From Svornostia abyssi (lineage in GTDB: Bacteria > Actinomycetota > Thermoleophilia > Solirubrobacterales > Solirubrobacteraceae), in assembly GCA_024666565.1 (NCBI GenBank), contig CP088295.1, positions 3,844,001-3,908,000 on the forward strand: DNA of 64,000 bases. Reading direction: 5' to 3'. The position numbers were made by a program, and so were the translations under genes. This document shows positions 40,950 to 49,031 of the stretch, piece by piece (position 1 is the first letter of the stretch; each line of letters begins with the position of its first letter). Below the pieces are notes generated by a model. It was not told the origin of the DNA, searched no databases, and saw nothing but the letters and a program-made list of their open reading frames with translations.

Positions 40950-41362
40950 TCGAGCGGCTCCACATCACCGCCGGGCCCTTCACGTTGGGCGGCCGCCTGG
41001 AGCTCGAGCACGCGCCGCGGACCTGCGCGGCGTTCGTCGCGCGCCTGCCGTTCGAGCAGCAGTTGGTGCACGTGCGCTGGAGCGGCGAGGCGTCGTGGAT
41101 CCCGCTCGGCGACCTCGACTTCGATCTCGGCCCCGAGCACGCGACGAGCCACCCGGCGCCCGGCGAGGTCCTGCTCTATCCCGGCCCGCTGTCGGAGACC
41201 GAGATCCTGCTCCCGTACGGCCCGACGCTGTTCTCCAGCGTGGTCGGTCAGCTCGCGGGCAACCACTTCCTCACGATCGACGAGGGCGTCGAGCACCTGC
41301 GACCGCTCGGCGTGCGCACCCTGTGGGAGGGCGCGCAGCCGATCCGCTTCACCGCGGCGTGA
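40946..41362 (+). CDS. DUF3830-family protein (cyclophilin-like fold)
   Basis: A 138-aa protein starting at ATG 40946. It matches the family I know as DUF3830: ERLHITAGPFTLGGRLELEH, then CAAFVARLPFEQQLVHVRWS, GEASWIPLGDL, HPAPGEVLLYPGPLSETEIL and QLAGNHFLTI. The family has a small cyclophilin-like beta fold, no established function that I can name, and is often found beside hydantoinases and amidohydrolases. It is the last gene of the rightward operon and overlaps the convergent hydantoinase by 14 nt. It could be a ligand-binding or isomerising accessory protein, which is inference. Confidence 0.82.
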   Translation: MIERLHITAGPFTLGGRLELEHAPRTCAAFVARLPFEQQLVHVRWSGEASWIPLGDLDFDLGPEHATSHPAPGEVLLYPGPLSETEILLPYGPTLFSSVVGQLAGNHFLTIDEGVEHLRPLGVRTLWEGAQPIRFTAA

Positions 41363-42737
41363 CGGCGACGGGCTGTGGGGCCGGCTCGTACAGCGGGTCG
41401 GTGAACGGGCCGGTCGGCAGGAACGTGCCCGCCGGGCGATCGTCTTCCAGGACGCCCTCGCGCACGACGACGCGGCCGCCCGCCATGGTGAGCCGCAGCG
41501 CGCCGCGGACCTCGCGCCCCTCGTACAGCGAGTAGCCCGAGTTCGTGTGCTCGTGCGCGACGCCGAGCGTGCTCGTCGCGGCCGGATCGACCAGGACGAG
41601 GTCCGCGTCCGCGCCCGGCGCGACGACCCCCTTGCGGCCGAACAGCCCGAACGCACGCGCCGGGTTCTCGCACAGCACCTCGACGAGTCGCGGCAGCGTG
41701 ATGCGCTCCGCGAGGGCGCCGTCGAGGAGGATCGGCAGCATCGTCTCGATCGACGGCGCGCCGAAGCCCGCGTCGAGCAGCGGCGTGTCGCGCTCGGCGG
41801 CGAGCTTCTTCGGGACGTGATCGGAGCCCACGGTCTGCAGGCTGCCGTCGGCCAGCCCCTCCCACAGCGCCGCGTTGTCGGCGGCCGTGCGCAGCGGCGG
41901 GCCGATCTTCGCCAGCGCGCCGAACTCCCGCACCGCGTCACCGGTGAGCGCGAGGTACTGCGGGCACGTCTCGCCGATCAGCCATTGCCCCCGCGCCCGC
42001 GCGGCCCGCACGGCCTCCAGCGCGCGGGCGGACGTGACGTGCACGATGAACACGGGGATGTCGAGCGCCTCGGCCACCGCCGCGACCCGCTGCACGGCCT
42101 CGGCCTCCAGGACGTCCGGGCGGCTGGCGAGCAGCGCGTCGACCGGGTCGTCACCGAGCCGGCCGGCGCGGGCGTCGGCCTCCAGCACGTCGATGACGGG
42201 GCCGTTCTCGCAGTGGACCATCACGAGCCCGCCCACGTCACGAGAGGCGCGCAGGACCGCGACCAGTGACGCGTCGTCGGTCATCCAACCCTGCGCGGCG
42301 TACGCCAGGAACACCTTGAAGGTCCGGACGCCGGTCGCGGCGACGGCGGGCATCTCGGCGACCTGCTCGGCGGCGTCGAACATCCCGGCGTGGATCGTGT
42401 AGTCGAGGACCGAGCCGGCCTCGTGGCGGTCGCGCAGCGCCTGCACCTCGCCGAGCAGCGACGCGCCCGGGTGCGCGTAGGCGAAGCCCATGATCGTCGT
42501 GACGCCACCGAACGCGCCGACGATCGACGTCTGGCGCGGGTCGTCGTGGTAGATCGGGTGGACGTGCTCGTCGACGACACCGGGTAGAACGAGCAGGCCG
42601 TCGGCAGCGATCTCGTCCCGTGCGGAGCCGATGTCCTCCCCGACGGCCGCGATCCGGCCGCCTTCGACCGCCACATCGGCACGCCGCGTTCCGGCGCCGG
42701 ACACCACGGTCCCACCACGGACGACGAAGTCGAACAT
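41349..42737 (-). CDS. cyclic amidohydrolase (dihydropyrimidinase/allantoinase type)
   Basis: A 462-aa binuclear zinc hydrolase from the ATG at 42737 (MFDFVVRGGTVVSGAGTRRA). Ligands are H58 and H60 (VVDEHVHPIYHDDPRQTS), K141 (TFKVFLAYAAQG), H175 (VMVHCENG), H233 (FIVHVTSAR) and D306 (TVGSDHVPKK). It is more distant from the hydantoinase at 39534 than two isozymes would be, so a different ring is likely. It is the last gene on the minus strand below the MFS transporter, with a 187-nt gap that may hold its own promoter. Confidence 0.88.
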   Translation of the reverse strand: MFDFVVRGGTVVSGAGTRRADVAVEGGRIAAVGEDIGSARDEIAADGLLVLPGVVDEHVHPIYHDDPRQTSIVGAFGGVTTIMGFAYAHPGASLLGEVQALRDRHEAGSVLDYTIHAGMFDAAEQVAEMPAVAATGVRTFKVFLAYAAQGWMTDDASLVAVLRASRDVGGLVMVHCENGPVIDVLEADARAGRLGDDPVDALLASRPDVLEAEAVQRVAAVAEALDIPVFIVHVTSARALEAVRAARARGQWLIGETCPQYLALTGDAVREFGALAKIGPPLRTAADNAALWEGLADGSLQTVGSDHVPKKLAAERDTPLLDAGFGAPSIETMLPILLDGALAERITLPRLVEVLCENPARAFGLFGRKGVVAPGADADLVLVDPAATSTLGVAHEHTNSGYSLYEGREVRGALRLTMAGGRVVVREGVLEDDRPAGTFLPTGPFTDPLYEPAPQPVAVTPR

Positions 42738-42880
42738 CAGAGCTGCGGGGGCATCAGCGGGGGCATTCCGGTCCTTCGTCGGCGTCCGTACCGCGCGGTC
42801 AGCGCTGCGGACAGCGTCGCAACGCCGTGGCGGCCGGGCCAGTGACGACCAGGCCAATTCCGCCCCGGACCGACCATCCA

Positions 42881-42918
42881 CGTTGTCGCCTGGCGGGCGG
42901 TCCGTTGCGCCTGGCGGA
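42881..42918. repeat. tandem CGTTG(T)CGCCTGGCGG direct repeats, candidate operator
   Basis: CGTTGTCGCCTGGCGGG at 42881-42897 and CGTTGCGCCTGGCGGA at 42903-42918 are near-identical direct repeats 22 nt apart, about two helical turns. They lie in the gap between the MFS gene and the hydantoinase that starts at 42737. The second copy shares its 3' part with the dyad at 29161. An activator or IclR-type site is plausible but untested. The rest of the 187-nt gap shows nothing I recognise. Confidence 0.4.
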
Positions 42919-42924
42919 AAACCG

Positions 42925-44263
42925 TCACCGTTCCGCCCGCGCCGCGGCCCGTGCTGCCGGGATGCTGAGCGCCGCGAAGAGGCCGCAGGCCACCGTGGCC
43001 ACAGCCAGCGACGCGAGGTCGACGACCGCCCCCGCGAGCGCCGCGCCCATCGCGCCACCCGTCACGAACACGAGGTTGAACACGCCGATGGCGATGCCCC
43101 GGTCGGCCGCGGGCACCAGCTCGGCCAGCCGGTCGAGCAACGCGACCTGCGCCCCGGCGAATCCGGCGGTCGCGGCGGCCGCGCCGAGCACCACGAGGGC
43201 GGGAACGCCCGCGCCGAACCCGGCCGCGAGCATCCCGGTCACCGCGATGACGCCGAGCCCCACGAGGATCCGCTCTGCGCTCGCGTTCGCCCGCAGCACC
43301 CCGACGACGTGCGCGGTCGCGGCCGCCGCCAGCGCGGCCGGCAGCAGGATCACGCCGACGGTGAACGACGAGCGGCCGGCGTCCTCCGTGAGCAGCAGCG
43401 GCGCCAGGAATCCCATCGCGAGGAAGCCGCCCATGAGCGCGCCCGCGGCCAGTGACAGGCGGACGAACACCGGGTTGCGCACGACCACGACCGGCAGGAA
43501 CCCCTCGGGGGTCCGACGGACGTGACGCACGAGCGCGACCGCAGACGCGGCGGTGATCAGGGCGACCACCGCCACCGCAAGCGGCGCCAGATGCGTGGCG
43601 CGCGCCTGCAGCAGCACGGACCCGCCCGGCGCCGGCGGTCAGGACGAGCCCTGCCCCGGTGAGGTCCAGCGTGCTGCGCGCACCGGCGAGCGGAGGCGCC
43701 GCCAGACGCGCGAGGGCGGGCGCCGCGACCATCATCAGGACGGAGAGCATGAGCGCCGCGCGCCAGCCCGCGAGCGCTTCGGCGGCCGCGCCGAACAGCG
43801 GGCCGGCACCGAGCATCAGAGCCGAGAGCGCCGTCAGGACGCCCAGGGCCTTCGCGCGGTCGGCGCCCTCCAGCAGGTGGGCGGGGATCGCGAACGCGAC
43901 GATCGACAGGGCGGCCGCGGCCGCGCCCTGCAGGAACCGCCCGGCCAGCAGGACGGGGAGCGTGGGCGCGACGAGCACCAGTCCGGTCCCCGCCAGGGAG
44001 CAGCACACCCCGATCCCGACCACGCGGCGGCCCCCGTGCAGGTCGGCGTAGCGGCCGAACACCGGGGTCGTGACCGCGAGCGCGAGCGAGAACAGCGCGA
44101 GCACCCACGCGGTCTGCGCCGTCGCGAGTCCGAGTTCGTCCGCGAGCTGCCGGGAGACGATCGGCGCCGCCGCCAGCCCCAGACCGCTCGTGCCGGCGAC
44201 GTAGCCCAGCAGCAGGCCGATGCGCGTGGGGCTCGGCCCCGTCCGCGCCGCGACGGCCGTCAC
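42925..44263 (-). CDS. MFS transporter (one-base frameshift)
   Basis: A secondary transporter of about 445 aa with 12 predicted membrane helices. The start is the GTG at 44263 in a GTGA overlap with the IclR stop. The first half has the MFS loop motif GRYADLHGGRRVVGIG and LLAGRFLQGAAAAALSIVAF. The second half, in another frame, begins SVLLQARATHLAPLAVAVVA and ends ARAAARAER. Dropping one base in GCCCGGC at 43624-43630 joins them at TAGAGGSVLLQAR. The drug/sugar-proton antiporter look gives no substrate; in this context it may export or import a ureide or amino acid. Confidence 0.82.
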
Positions 44264-45033
44264 CACGCCATCGCGCGCGGCAGGCTCGTCCCGGTGGCTC
44301 CGGACAGGTCCTCGGCCGCCGTGAGCAGGGCGTCGAGGAGCCCGGCGCGCATGCGCGCTGCGAGCCGCTCGCGATGGCCGATCACCCCAAGGCTCCGCGG
44401 TGCCTCGCCGGGCGGCCCGGGAATCGCAGCGGCGTACGCGGCGACGCCGAGCTCCATCTCCTGGTCGCACACCGCGAATCCGCGGTCGCGCGTGGCGGAC
44501 AGGTCGCGCACGACGTCGTCGGGCGTCGGCAGTGTGTAGGACGTGAACTGCTCCAGCGGCACGCTGTCGAGCAGGCGGCGCGCCTCGTCCTCGGTCAGGT
44601 GGGCGAGGATCGCCTTCGCCGCCGCAGACGCGTGCAGGGACATCCGCCGGCCGAGCGGCACGCTCACGCTGATCCGGTGCGGCTCGGTCGTCTCGACCGA
44701 CCGCACGCAGACGACCTGCCCGTCAGTCAGGTTGCTGAAGTAGAAGCACTCCTGCCAGCGGTCGCGCAGCTCGACGAGCACCGGGTCCACCAGGCTCCCC
44801 CAGCCCGCGGCGGGGCTCACGGATCCCGCGATGCGCACCAGGCCCAGGCCCGGTCGCCAGCGCTTCGTGTTGTCGTTGCGCTCCACCATGGCTGAGCTCG
44901 CCAGTGAGCTGAGCAGCCGATGGCACGTCGCGGGGGCGAGCCCGGTCTCACGCGACAGCTCGGAGAGTGTGAGCCCCGCGGGCGCCTGCGCGACGGCCTG
45001 CAGGATGCTCACGGCACGGTCGATGGTCTGCAC
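44260..45033 (-). CDS. IclR-family transcriptional regulator
   Basis: A 257-aa regulator. The N-terminal winged helix-turn-helix is at about 1-65 (QTIDRAVSILQAVAQAPAGL, then LSRETGLAPATCHRLLSSLA). The C-terminal effector domain has the typical GRRMSLHASAAAKAILAHLT and RDRGFAVCDQEMELGVAAYA. IclR proteins usually control the catabolic genes beside them and bind a pathway metabolite. It lies 3 nt after the carbamoylase and overlaps the MFS gene by 4 nt. Candidate sites are the repeats at 29161-29227 and 42881-42918. Confidence 0.92.
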   Translation of the reverse strand: MQTIDRAVSILQAVAQAPAGLTLSELSRETGLAPATCHRLLSSLASSAMVERNDNTKRWRPGLGLVRIAGSVSPAAGWGSLVDPVLVELRDRWQECFYFSNLTDGQVVCVRSVETTEPHRISVSVPLGRRMSLHASAAAKAILAHLTEDEARRLLDSVPLEQFTSYTLPTPDDVVRDLSATRDRGFAVCDQEMELGVAAYAAAIPGPPGEAPRSLGVIGHRERLAARMRAGLLDALLTAAEDLSGATGTSLPRAMAW

Positions 45034-45036
45034 GGG

Positions 45037-46293
45037 TCAGTCCTCCTGCTCGGGCTCGGGGATCGCGCCGGCCCCGGCCGCATCACGGTCGAGGCGGCGC
45101 AGCGCGCCGGCGAGGACGACGCACGCGGCGGCGACGTCCTCGGTCCGGCACGCCTCGTCGGGGGCGTGGCTGCGGCCGTTCGGGGTCGGGACGAAGAGCA
45201 GCGCGGCTGGCGCCACGTGGGCGACGACGGCGGCGTCGTGCCCGGCGCCGGAGGGCAGCACGCGGTACGGCAGCTGCTCGTCCGCACACGCCGCCGCGAG
45301 CGCGCGCCGCGGCCACGCGGACAGCATCACCGGCGCGCGGGACGCGAGCTCGGTGACCGTCGCGGGCGTGGCGCGCCGGTCGGTGATCTCGTCGATGGCC
45401 GCCCGGACGGCGTCCACGGAGGCGCGCTGGCGGCCGGCGTCCACGTCGCGGACGTCGATGACCGCGCGCACGGCGCCGGGGACGGTCGTCGGGCTGTTCG
45501 GCTCGACGTCGAGCCGTCCGACCGTCGCGACCCCATGGCGCGCGTCATGCCCGACCCGCTCAGCGGCGAGCACGATCTCCGCCGCGGCGGCGAGCGCGTC
45601 CCGGCGGCCGGGCATCGGCGTCGTGCCGCTGTGCTGTGCGTAGCCCTCGATCTCGACCGCGAACCGGTCCGCCCCCGCGATGACGTCGACGACGCCGAGC
45701 CGGACGCGCTCCTGCTCGAGCACGAGTCCCTGCTCGATGTGGACCTCCAGGTACGCGCAGACGGAGGGGGCCCGCAGCCACGGCTCACAGTCCTGCGGCG
45801 TCAGCCCCGTCTCGCGGGCGACCTCCGCGGCGCTCGCGCCCGTCGCGTCGCGCAGCCGGTGCAGGAGGCCGTCGGGCGCCGCGCCGGTCGCCAGTTCGCT
45901 GCCGAGACACGGACGCCCGAACCGGGCCCCCTCCTCGGCGCTGAACGCCACGACGCGCACGCCGAGCTCCAGCTCACCCGACGTGGCGGCCGCGGCCTCC
46001 ATCCCGGCGAGAACACCGACCGTGCCGTCGAACCGCCCACCCGCAGGGACGCTGTCGAGGTGGGAGCCGAGCAGCAGGTACGGATCGCCCTCGCCGTAGA
46101 CGAGCACCGTGTTGCCCGCGGGGTCGGTCTCGACCCGTGCGCCGTCGTCGCGCGCCCAGGCGGCGACGAGCTCGTGCGCTTCACGCTCCCGCGGGCTGAA
46201 CGACGGGCGGGTCACCCCCGGGCCCGGGTCGGTGACCTGCGCCAGCGCGTCGAGCCGCGCGTCGAGGCGGGTGGCGGCGGTGACGGCTGTCAT
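45037..46293 (-). CDS. M20-family N-carbamoyl-amino-acid hydrolase/allantoate amidohydrolase
   Basis: A 418-aa binuclear metallo-hydrolase that removes the carbamoyl group from N-carbamoyl amino acids or ureidoglycolate-like compounds, releasing ammonia and CO2. Metal motifs are LLLGSHLDSVPAGGRFDGTV, VAFSAEEGARFGRPCLGS, YLEVHIEQGLVLE and GAGHDAAVVAHV. The dimerisation-domain segment AQHSGTTPMPGRRDAL is present. The ATG overlaps the phosphoribosyltransferase-like gene by 4 nt. It is the natural next step after the hydantoinases. Confidence 0.92.
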   Translation of the reverse strand: MTAVTAATRLDARLDALAQVTDPGPGVTRPSFSPREREAHELVAAWARDDGARVETDPAGNTVLVYGEGDPYLLLGSHLDSVPAGGRFDGTVGVLAGMEAAAATSGELELGVRVVAFSAEEGARFGRPCLGSELATGAAPDGLLHRLRDATGASAAEVARETGLTPQDCEPWLRAPSVCAYLEVHIEQGLVLEQERVRLGVVDVIAGADRFAVEIEGYAQHSGTTPMPGRRDALAAAAEIVLAAERVGHDARHGVATVGRLDVEPNSPTTVPGAVRAVIDVRDVDAGRQRASVDAVRAAIDEITDRRATPATVTELASRAPVMLSAWPRRALAAACADEQLPYRVLPSGAGHDAAVVAHVAPAALLFVPTPNGRSHAPDEACRTEDVAAACVVLAGALRRLDRDAAGAGAIPEPEQED

Positions 46294-46811
46294 CCGAGCA
46301 GCTCTCGCTCGGTGAACAGCGCGGTCACGGGCACCCCGGCCTCCTCGACGGCGAACGCGCCTCCGGCTTCCCGGTCGACGACGGCCACCGTCCGCACGAC
46401 GTCCATCCCGCCGTTGCGCAGCGCGGTGATCGACGCGAGCGCGTGGCGGCCCGTCATGATCACGTCCTCCACGAGGACCACGCGTGCGCCGGGGAACACG
46501 TCGCCGGCGAAGCCCGTCTGACCCTCCGGCTCGAGCAGCAGCGTGAGGTCCGTCCGCAGCGCGAGCGCCGTCGCGACCGCCACCGCCGCCGGGCCGCGCG
46601 CGGCCAGCCGATCGGCCCGCGGGTCGACCGCGGGCCGCAGCAGCGCGGCACACCGATCCAGCACCCCGGGGCGGGCGAGGACGAGCTCGGTCTGGAACCA
46701 GTGCCGGGCGTTGCCGTCCGCGTAGGCGAAGCTGCCGCGCAGGTAGCCGCCGCGGCCGAGGTCCCCGGCCAGCGCATCGCGGTCCACGGGTGAGCTCGTC
46801 CCGGCCGTCAT
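46290..46811 (-). CDS. orotate phosphoribosyltransferase-like protein
   Basis: A 173-aa type-I phosphoribosyltransferase fold. The PRPP loop VVLVEDVIMTGRHALASI and the upstream RGSFAYADGNARHWFQTEL resemble PyrE. It is shorter than most PyrE (about 180-220 aa), and the usual Lys-rich flexible loop is replaced by LLLEPEGQTGFAGDVFPG. It is embedded in a catabolic operon with 4-nt overlaps on both sides (cupin and carbamoylase), not with pyr genes. It may salvage a base or act as a regulator or ligand sensor. A true PyrE role is possible but less likely. Confidence 0.75.
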   Translation of the reverse strand: MTAGTSSPVDRDALAGDLGRGGYLRGSFAYADGNARHWFQTELVLARPGVLDRCAALLRPAVDPRADRLAARGPAAVAVATALALRTDLTLLLEPEGQTGFAGDVFPGARVVLVEDVIMTGRHALASITALRNGGMDVVRTVAVVDREAGGAFAVEEAGVPVTALFTERELLG

Positions 46812-47482
46812 GCGTAGTTGCGCACCTCGAGGCAGTCGTAGCCCTCGGTGGTGAGGAACGGCCCGTGGTCGACACCCGGCCCCTTGCACGTGAACGTCCC
46901 GGCCGGGTGGAACTCGTCGCCCATCTTGTACGAGCCGGCGAGGATCATGACCTCCTCGGCGTGGTCGTGGTTGAAGACGCCGGTGGCGACGTGCGGCTCG
47001 ACGCGCAGCAGGCGCGTCGCCGAGCCCGACGGGCCGATCGTCAGCAGCTTCTCCCACACGCCCTCGGGCGATCCGTCGGGCCGGGTCCACGGCATCTGCT
47101 CGATGTCGATCGGGTAGAGCCGCACCGCCGGCTTGTCCATGCTCGCCGGGTGATAGTCGCGGAACTCCAGGCACGTGTAGCCCTCCACGGTGGTGAAGGG
47201 GCCGTGCGCGATCCCCGGCCCCTTGCACGTGAAGGTCCCCGCCGGGTGGAACTCGTCGCCCATCTTGTAGGAGCCCTCGAGCAGCAGGACCTCCTCCCAG
47301 TGGTCGTGCGTGAACACGCCGGTGGCGACGCCGGGGTCGACCTGCAGCAGGCGGGTGACCGAGCCGGTGTCAGGGTCCTGCGCGAGGACCTTCTCCCGCA
47401 CGCCCTCGGGCGCGCCCTCGGGGCGTGTCCACGGCAGGAGCTCGACGTCGATCGGGTAGAGACGGGTCAGCGGCTTCGGCAC
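46808..47482 (-). CDS. tandem-duplicated cupin (ChrR-like)
   Basis: A 224-aa protein from the GTG at 47482, with AGGAA 8 nt upstream. It consists of two near-identical cupin halves of about 110 aa each. Both begin RLYPID, contain a metal motif (FTHDHWEEVLLLEGSY or FNHDHAEEVMILAGSY), and share SYKMGDEFHPAGTFTCKGPG exactly. DNA identity is very high around 46876-46940 and 47216-47280. Cupins bind metals and act as dioxygenases, isomerases or sensors. Which applies here is unknown. Its stop overlaps the next ATG by 4 nt. Confidence 0.85.
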   Translation of the reverse strand: MPKPLTRLYPIDVELLPWTRPEGAPEGVREKVLAQDPDTGSVTRLLQVDPGVATGVFTHDHWEEVLLLEGSYKMGDEFHPAGTFTCKGPGIAHGPFTTVEGYTCLEFRDYHPASMDKPAVRLYPIDIEQMPWTRPDGSPEGVWEKLLTIGPSGSATRLLRVEPHVATGVFNHDHAEEVMILAGSYKMGDEFHPAGTFTCKGPGVDHGPFLTTEGYDCLEVRNYA

Positions 47483-47489
47483 GGGTTCC

Positions 47490-48890
47490 TCACGGGACGG
47501 GGACGGCATCGGTGAGCAGGGCGGCGAGCCGGTCGGCCAGTGGCTGCTGTGCCGCCGCCGCCGCGCGCAGCTCCGGGAGCAGCTCGGCCGCGCGGGCGGC
47601 GATCGCAGACAGGTCGACGTGCAGCGGCAGGCCGTCGCGCAGGACCGGGCGGCCGGCGACCCACGCTTCCCGCAGGCCCGCGCCGAGGCCGCCCATGACG
47701 AGCTGTGTCGGCGGATCGACGCCCGCGAGCATCCCCGCGGCAAGCGGGTCGACGACGAGCAGGTCGGCGTGCGCGCCGGGGGTGAGCGCGCCGACGTGGC
47801 CGCCGAGCCCGACGGCGGCAGCGCCGCCCGATGCGGCCAGCGCCCACACGTCGGCGGCCTCCAGCCAGCGGTCGGCGGGCTCCTCCGGCCGGGTGTTGTG
47901 CAGGGCCAGCCGGGCCTGGGCGAGGATGTCCTGGGGCCCGCCCGTCGTCCAGCTGTCGCAGCCCAGGCCGACGGTGACGCCTGCGTCGAGCACCGCGCGC
48001 AGGTCGAGCCGCCCGCTGCCCAGGCTGAGGTTGCTCAGCGGGTTGTGCACGAGGGCGCCGTCGGCTGCGTGCAGCCGCGCGAGGTCGTGGGCGTCGAGGT
48101 GCACGCCGTGGGCGACGGAGAGCCCCTCGCGCAGCAGGCCGTGGTCGGCCAGCGTGCCGAGCGGGTCGTCGCCGGCGCGCTGCTGCAGCGTTTCCAGCAG
48201 GTGGACGTGGATGCAGAGGCCGTGCTCGTCGGCGAGCGCGGCGATGCCGTCGAGCAACGCGCCGCTGCACCGCTCCGGCGCCGACGGGCCGAGCAGGACG
48301 GTGATGCGGTCGTGACCGTCGGCGGCGGCGATCAGCTCGCGGCAGCGCGCGAGCTGCGCGGCCGTGTCGGGTGCGCCGCGGTCATCCGCTGCGCGCACGG
48401 CGTCCCGCACGTCCTCGGCCACGCCGTGGAGGGCGTCGGCGAACGGCACGTCCTGCACCTGGGCGGCGATCGCGACACGCGAGCCCACCGCCGCGTACGC
48501 GCCCACGATCGCCTCGGCGTGGCCCTCACCCAGCATCGCGTGGTCGAGCGTCGTCGTCGCGCCGTGACGCAGCGCGTCGATCGCGCTGAGCTGCGCGGCG
48601 ATCGCGGCGCCCTCGACGGTCAGGCCCGCGCCGGAGGCCACGGCGCCGGGCAGCCACGGCTCGAGTCGGTCGGTTGCCAGCCCGTCGCGGCAGAGCTGCG
48701 CGTAGGAGTGCGTGTGCGCGTCGACGAGCCCGGGCAGCAGCAACCTGTCGCTGACGTCGACCGTCTCTGTCGCGGGCGTGTCGTCGTCACGCGGGACGAG
48801 CCCGGCGATGCGCCCGGCGCCGACCAGCAGGTCCAGCGGCGCGACACCGTCGGCGGTCAGCACATCGCCGCCCGCGAGGCGGACGTCCAC
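47490..48890 (-). CDS. ATZ/TRZ-family amidohydrolase (8-oxoguanine/guanine deaminase-like)
   Basis: A mononuclear zinc deaminase of about 466 aa. Motifs are LVDAHTHSYAQL, the substrate region HVHLLETLQQ, VAHGVHLDAHDLARL, VHNPLSNLSLGSG and GLGCDSWTTGG. The family deaminates guanine, 8-oxoguanine, cytosine, S-adenosylhomocysteine or triazines. I prefer the GTG at 48890 (VDVRLAGGDVLTADG). An ATG at 48917 adds nine residues, but those codons are low in GC3 (AAA, GCT, GAA, GAA, AAT) and the Shine-Dalgarno would touch the ATG. It is the first gene of the second leftward unit, and the cupin follows after 7 nt. Confidence 0.85.
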   Translation of the reverse strand: MDVRLAGGDVLTADGVAPLDLLVGAGRIAGLVPRDDDTPATETVDVSDRLLLPGLVDAHTHSYAQLCRDGLATDRLEPWLPGAVASGAGLTVEGAAIAAQLSAIDALRHGATTTLDHAMLGEGHAEAIVGAYAAVGSRVAIAAQVQDVPFADALHGVAEDVRDAVRAADDRGAPDTAAQLARCRELIAAADGHDRITVLLGPSAPERCSGALLDGIAALADEHGLCIHVHLLETLQQRAGDDPLGTLADHGLLREGLSVAHGVHLDAHDLARLHAADGALVHNPLSNLSLGSGRLDLRAVLDAGVTVGLGCDSWTTGGPQDILAQARLALHNTRPEEPADRWLEAADVWALAASGGAAAVGLGGHVGALTPGAHADLLVVDPLAAGMLAGVDPPTQLVMGGLGAGLREAWVAGRPVLRDGLPLHVDLSAIAARAAELLPELRAAAAAQQPLADRLAALLTDAVPVP

Positions 48891-48999
48891 ATTCCGTTCT
48901 TCGAAAGCCTGTTTCATCTCCCGGCCGAAGGCTCGCGGCAGGCAGGCCCCGCGGGTATCGACGCCCGGGAGGAACCGGAGGCCCGGCGTCCGACAGGTG

Positions 49000-49019
49000 G
49001 GCCACCCCTTCCGGTGGCC
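49000..49019 (-). terminator. hairpin downstream of polA
   Basis: A 7-bp perfect stem GGCCACC/GGTGGCC with a 6-nt loop lies 13-32 nt past the polA stop. It precedes the promoter region of the amidohydrolase at 47490. There is no T-run. The remaining gap bases show no gene. Confidence 0.45.
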
Positions 49020-49031
49020 GGAAACCGCTCG

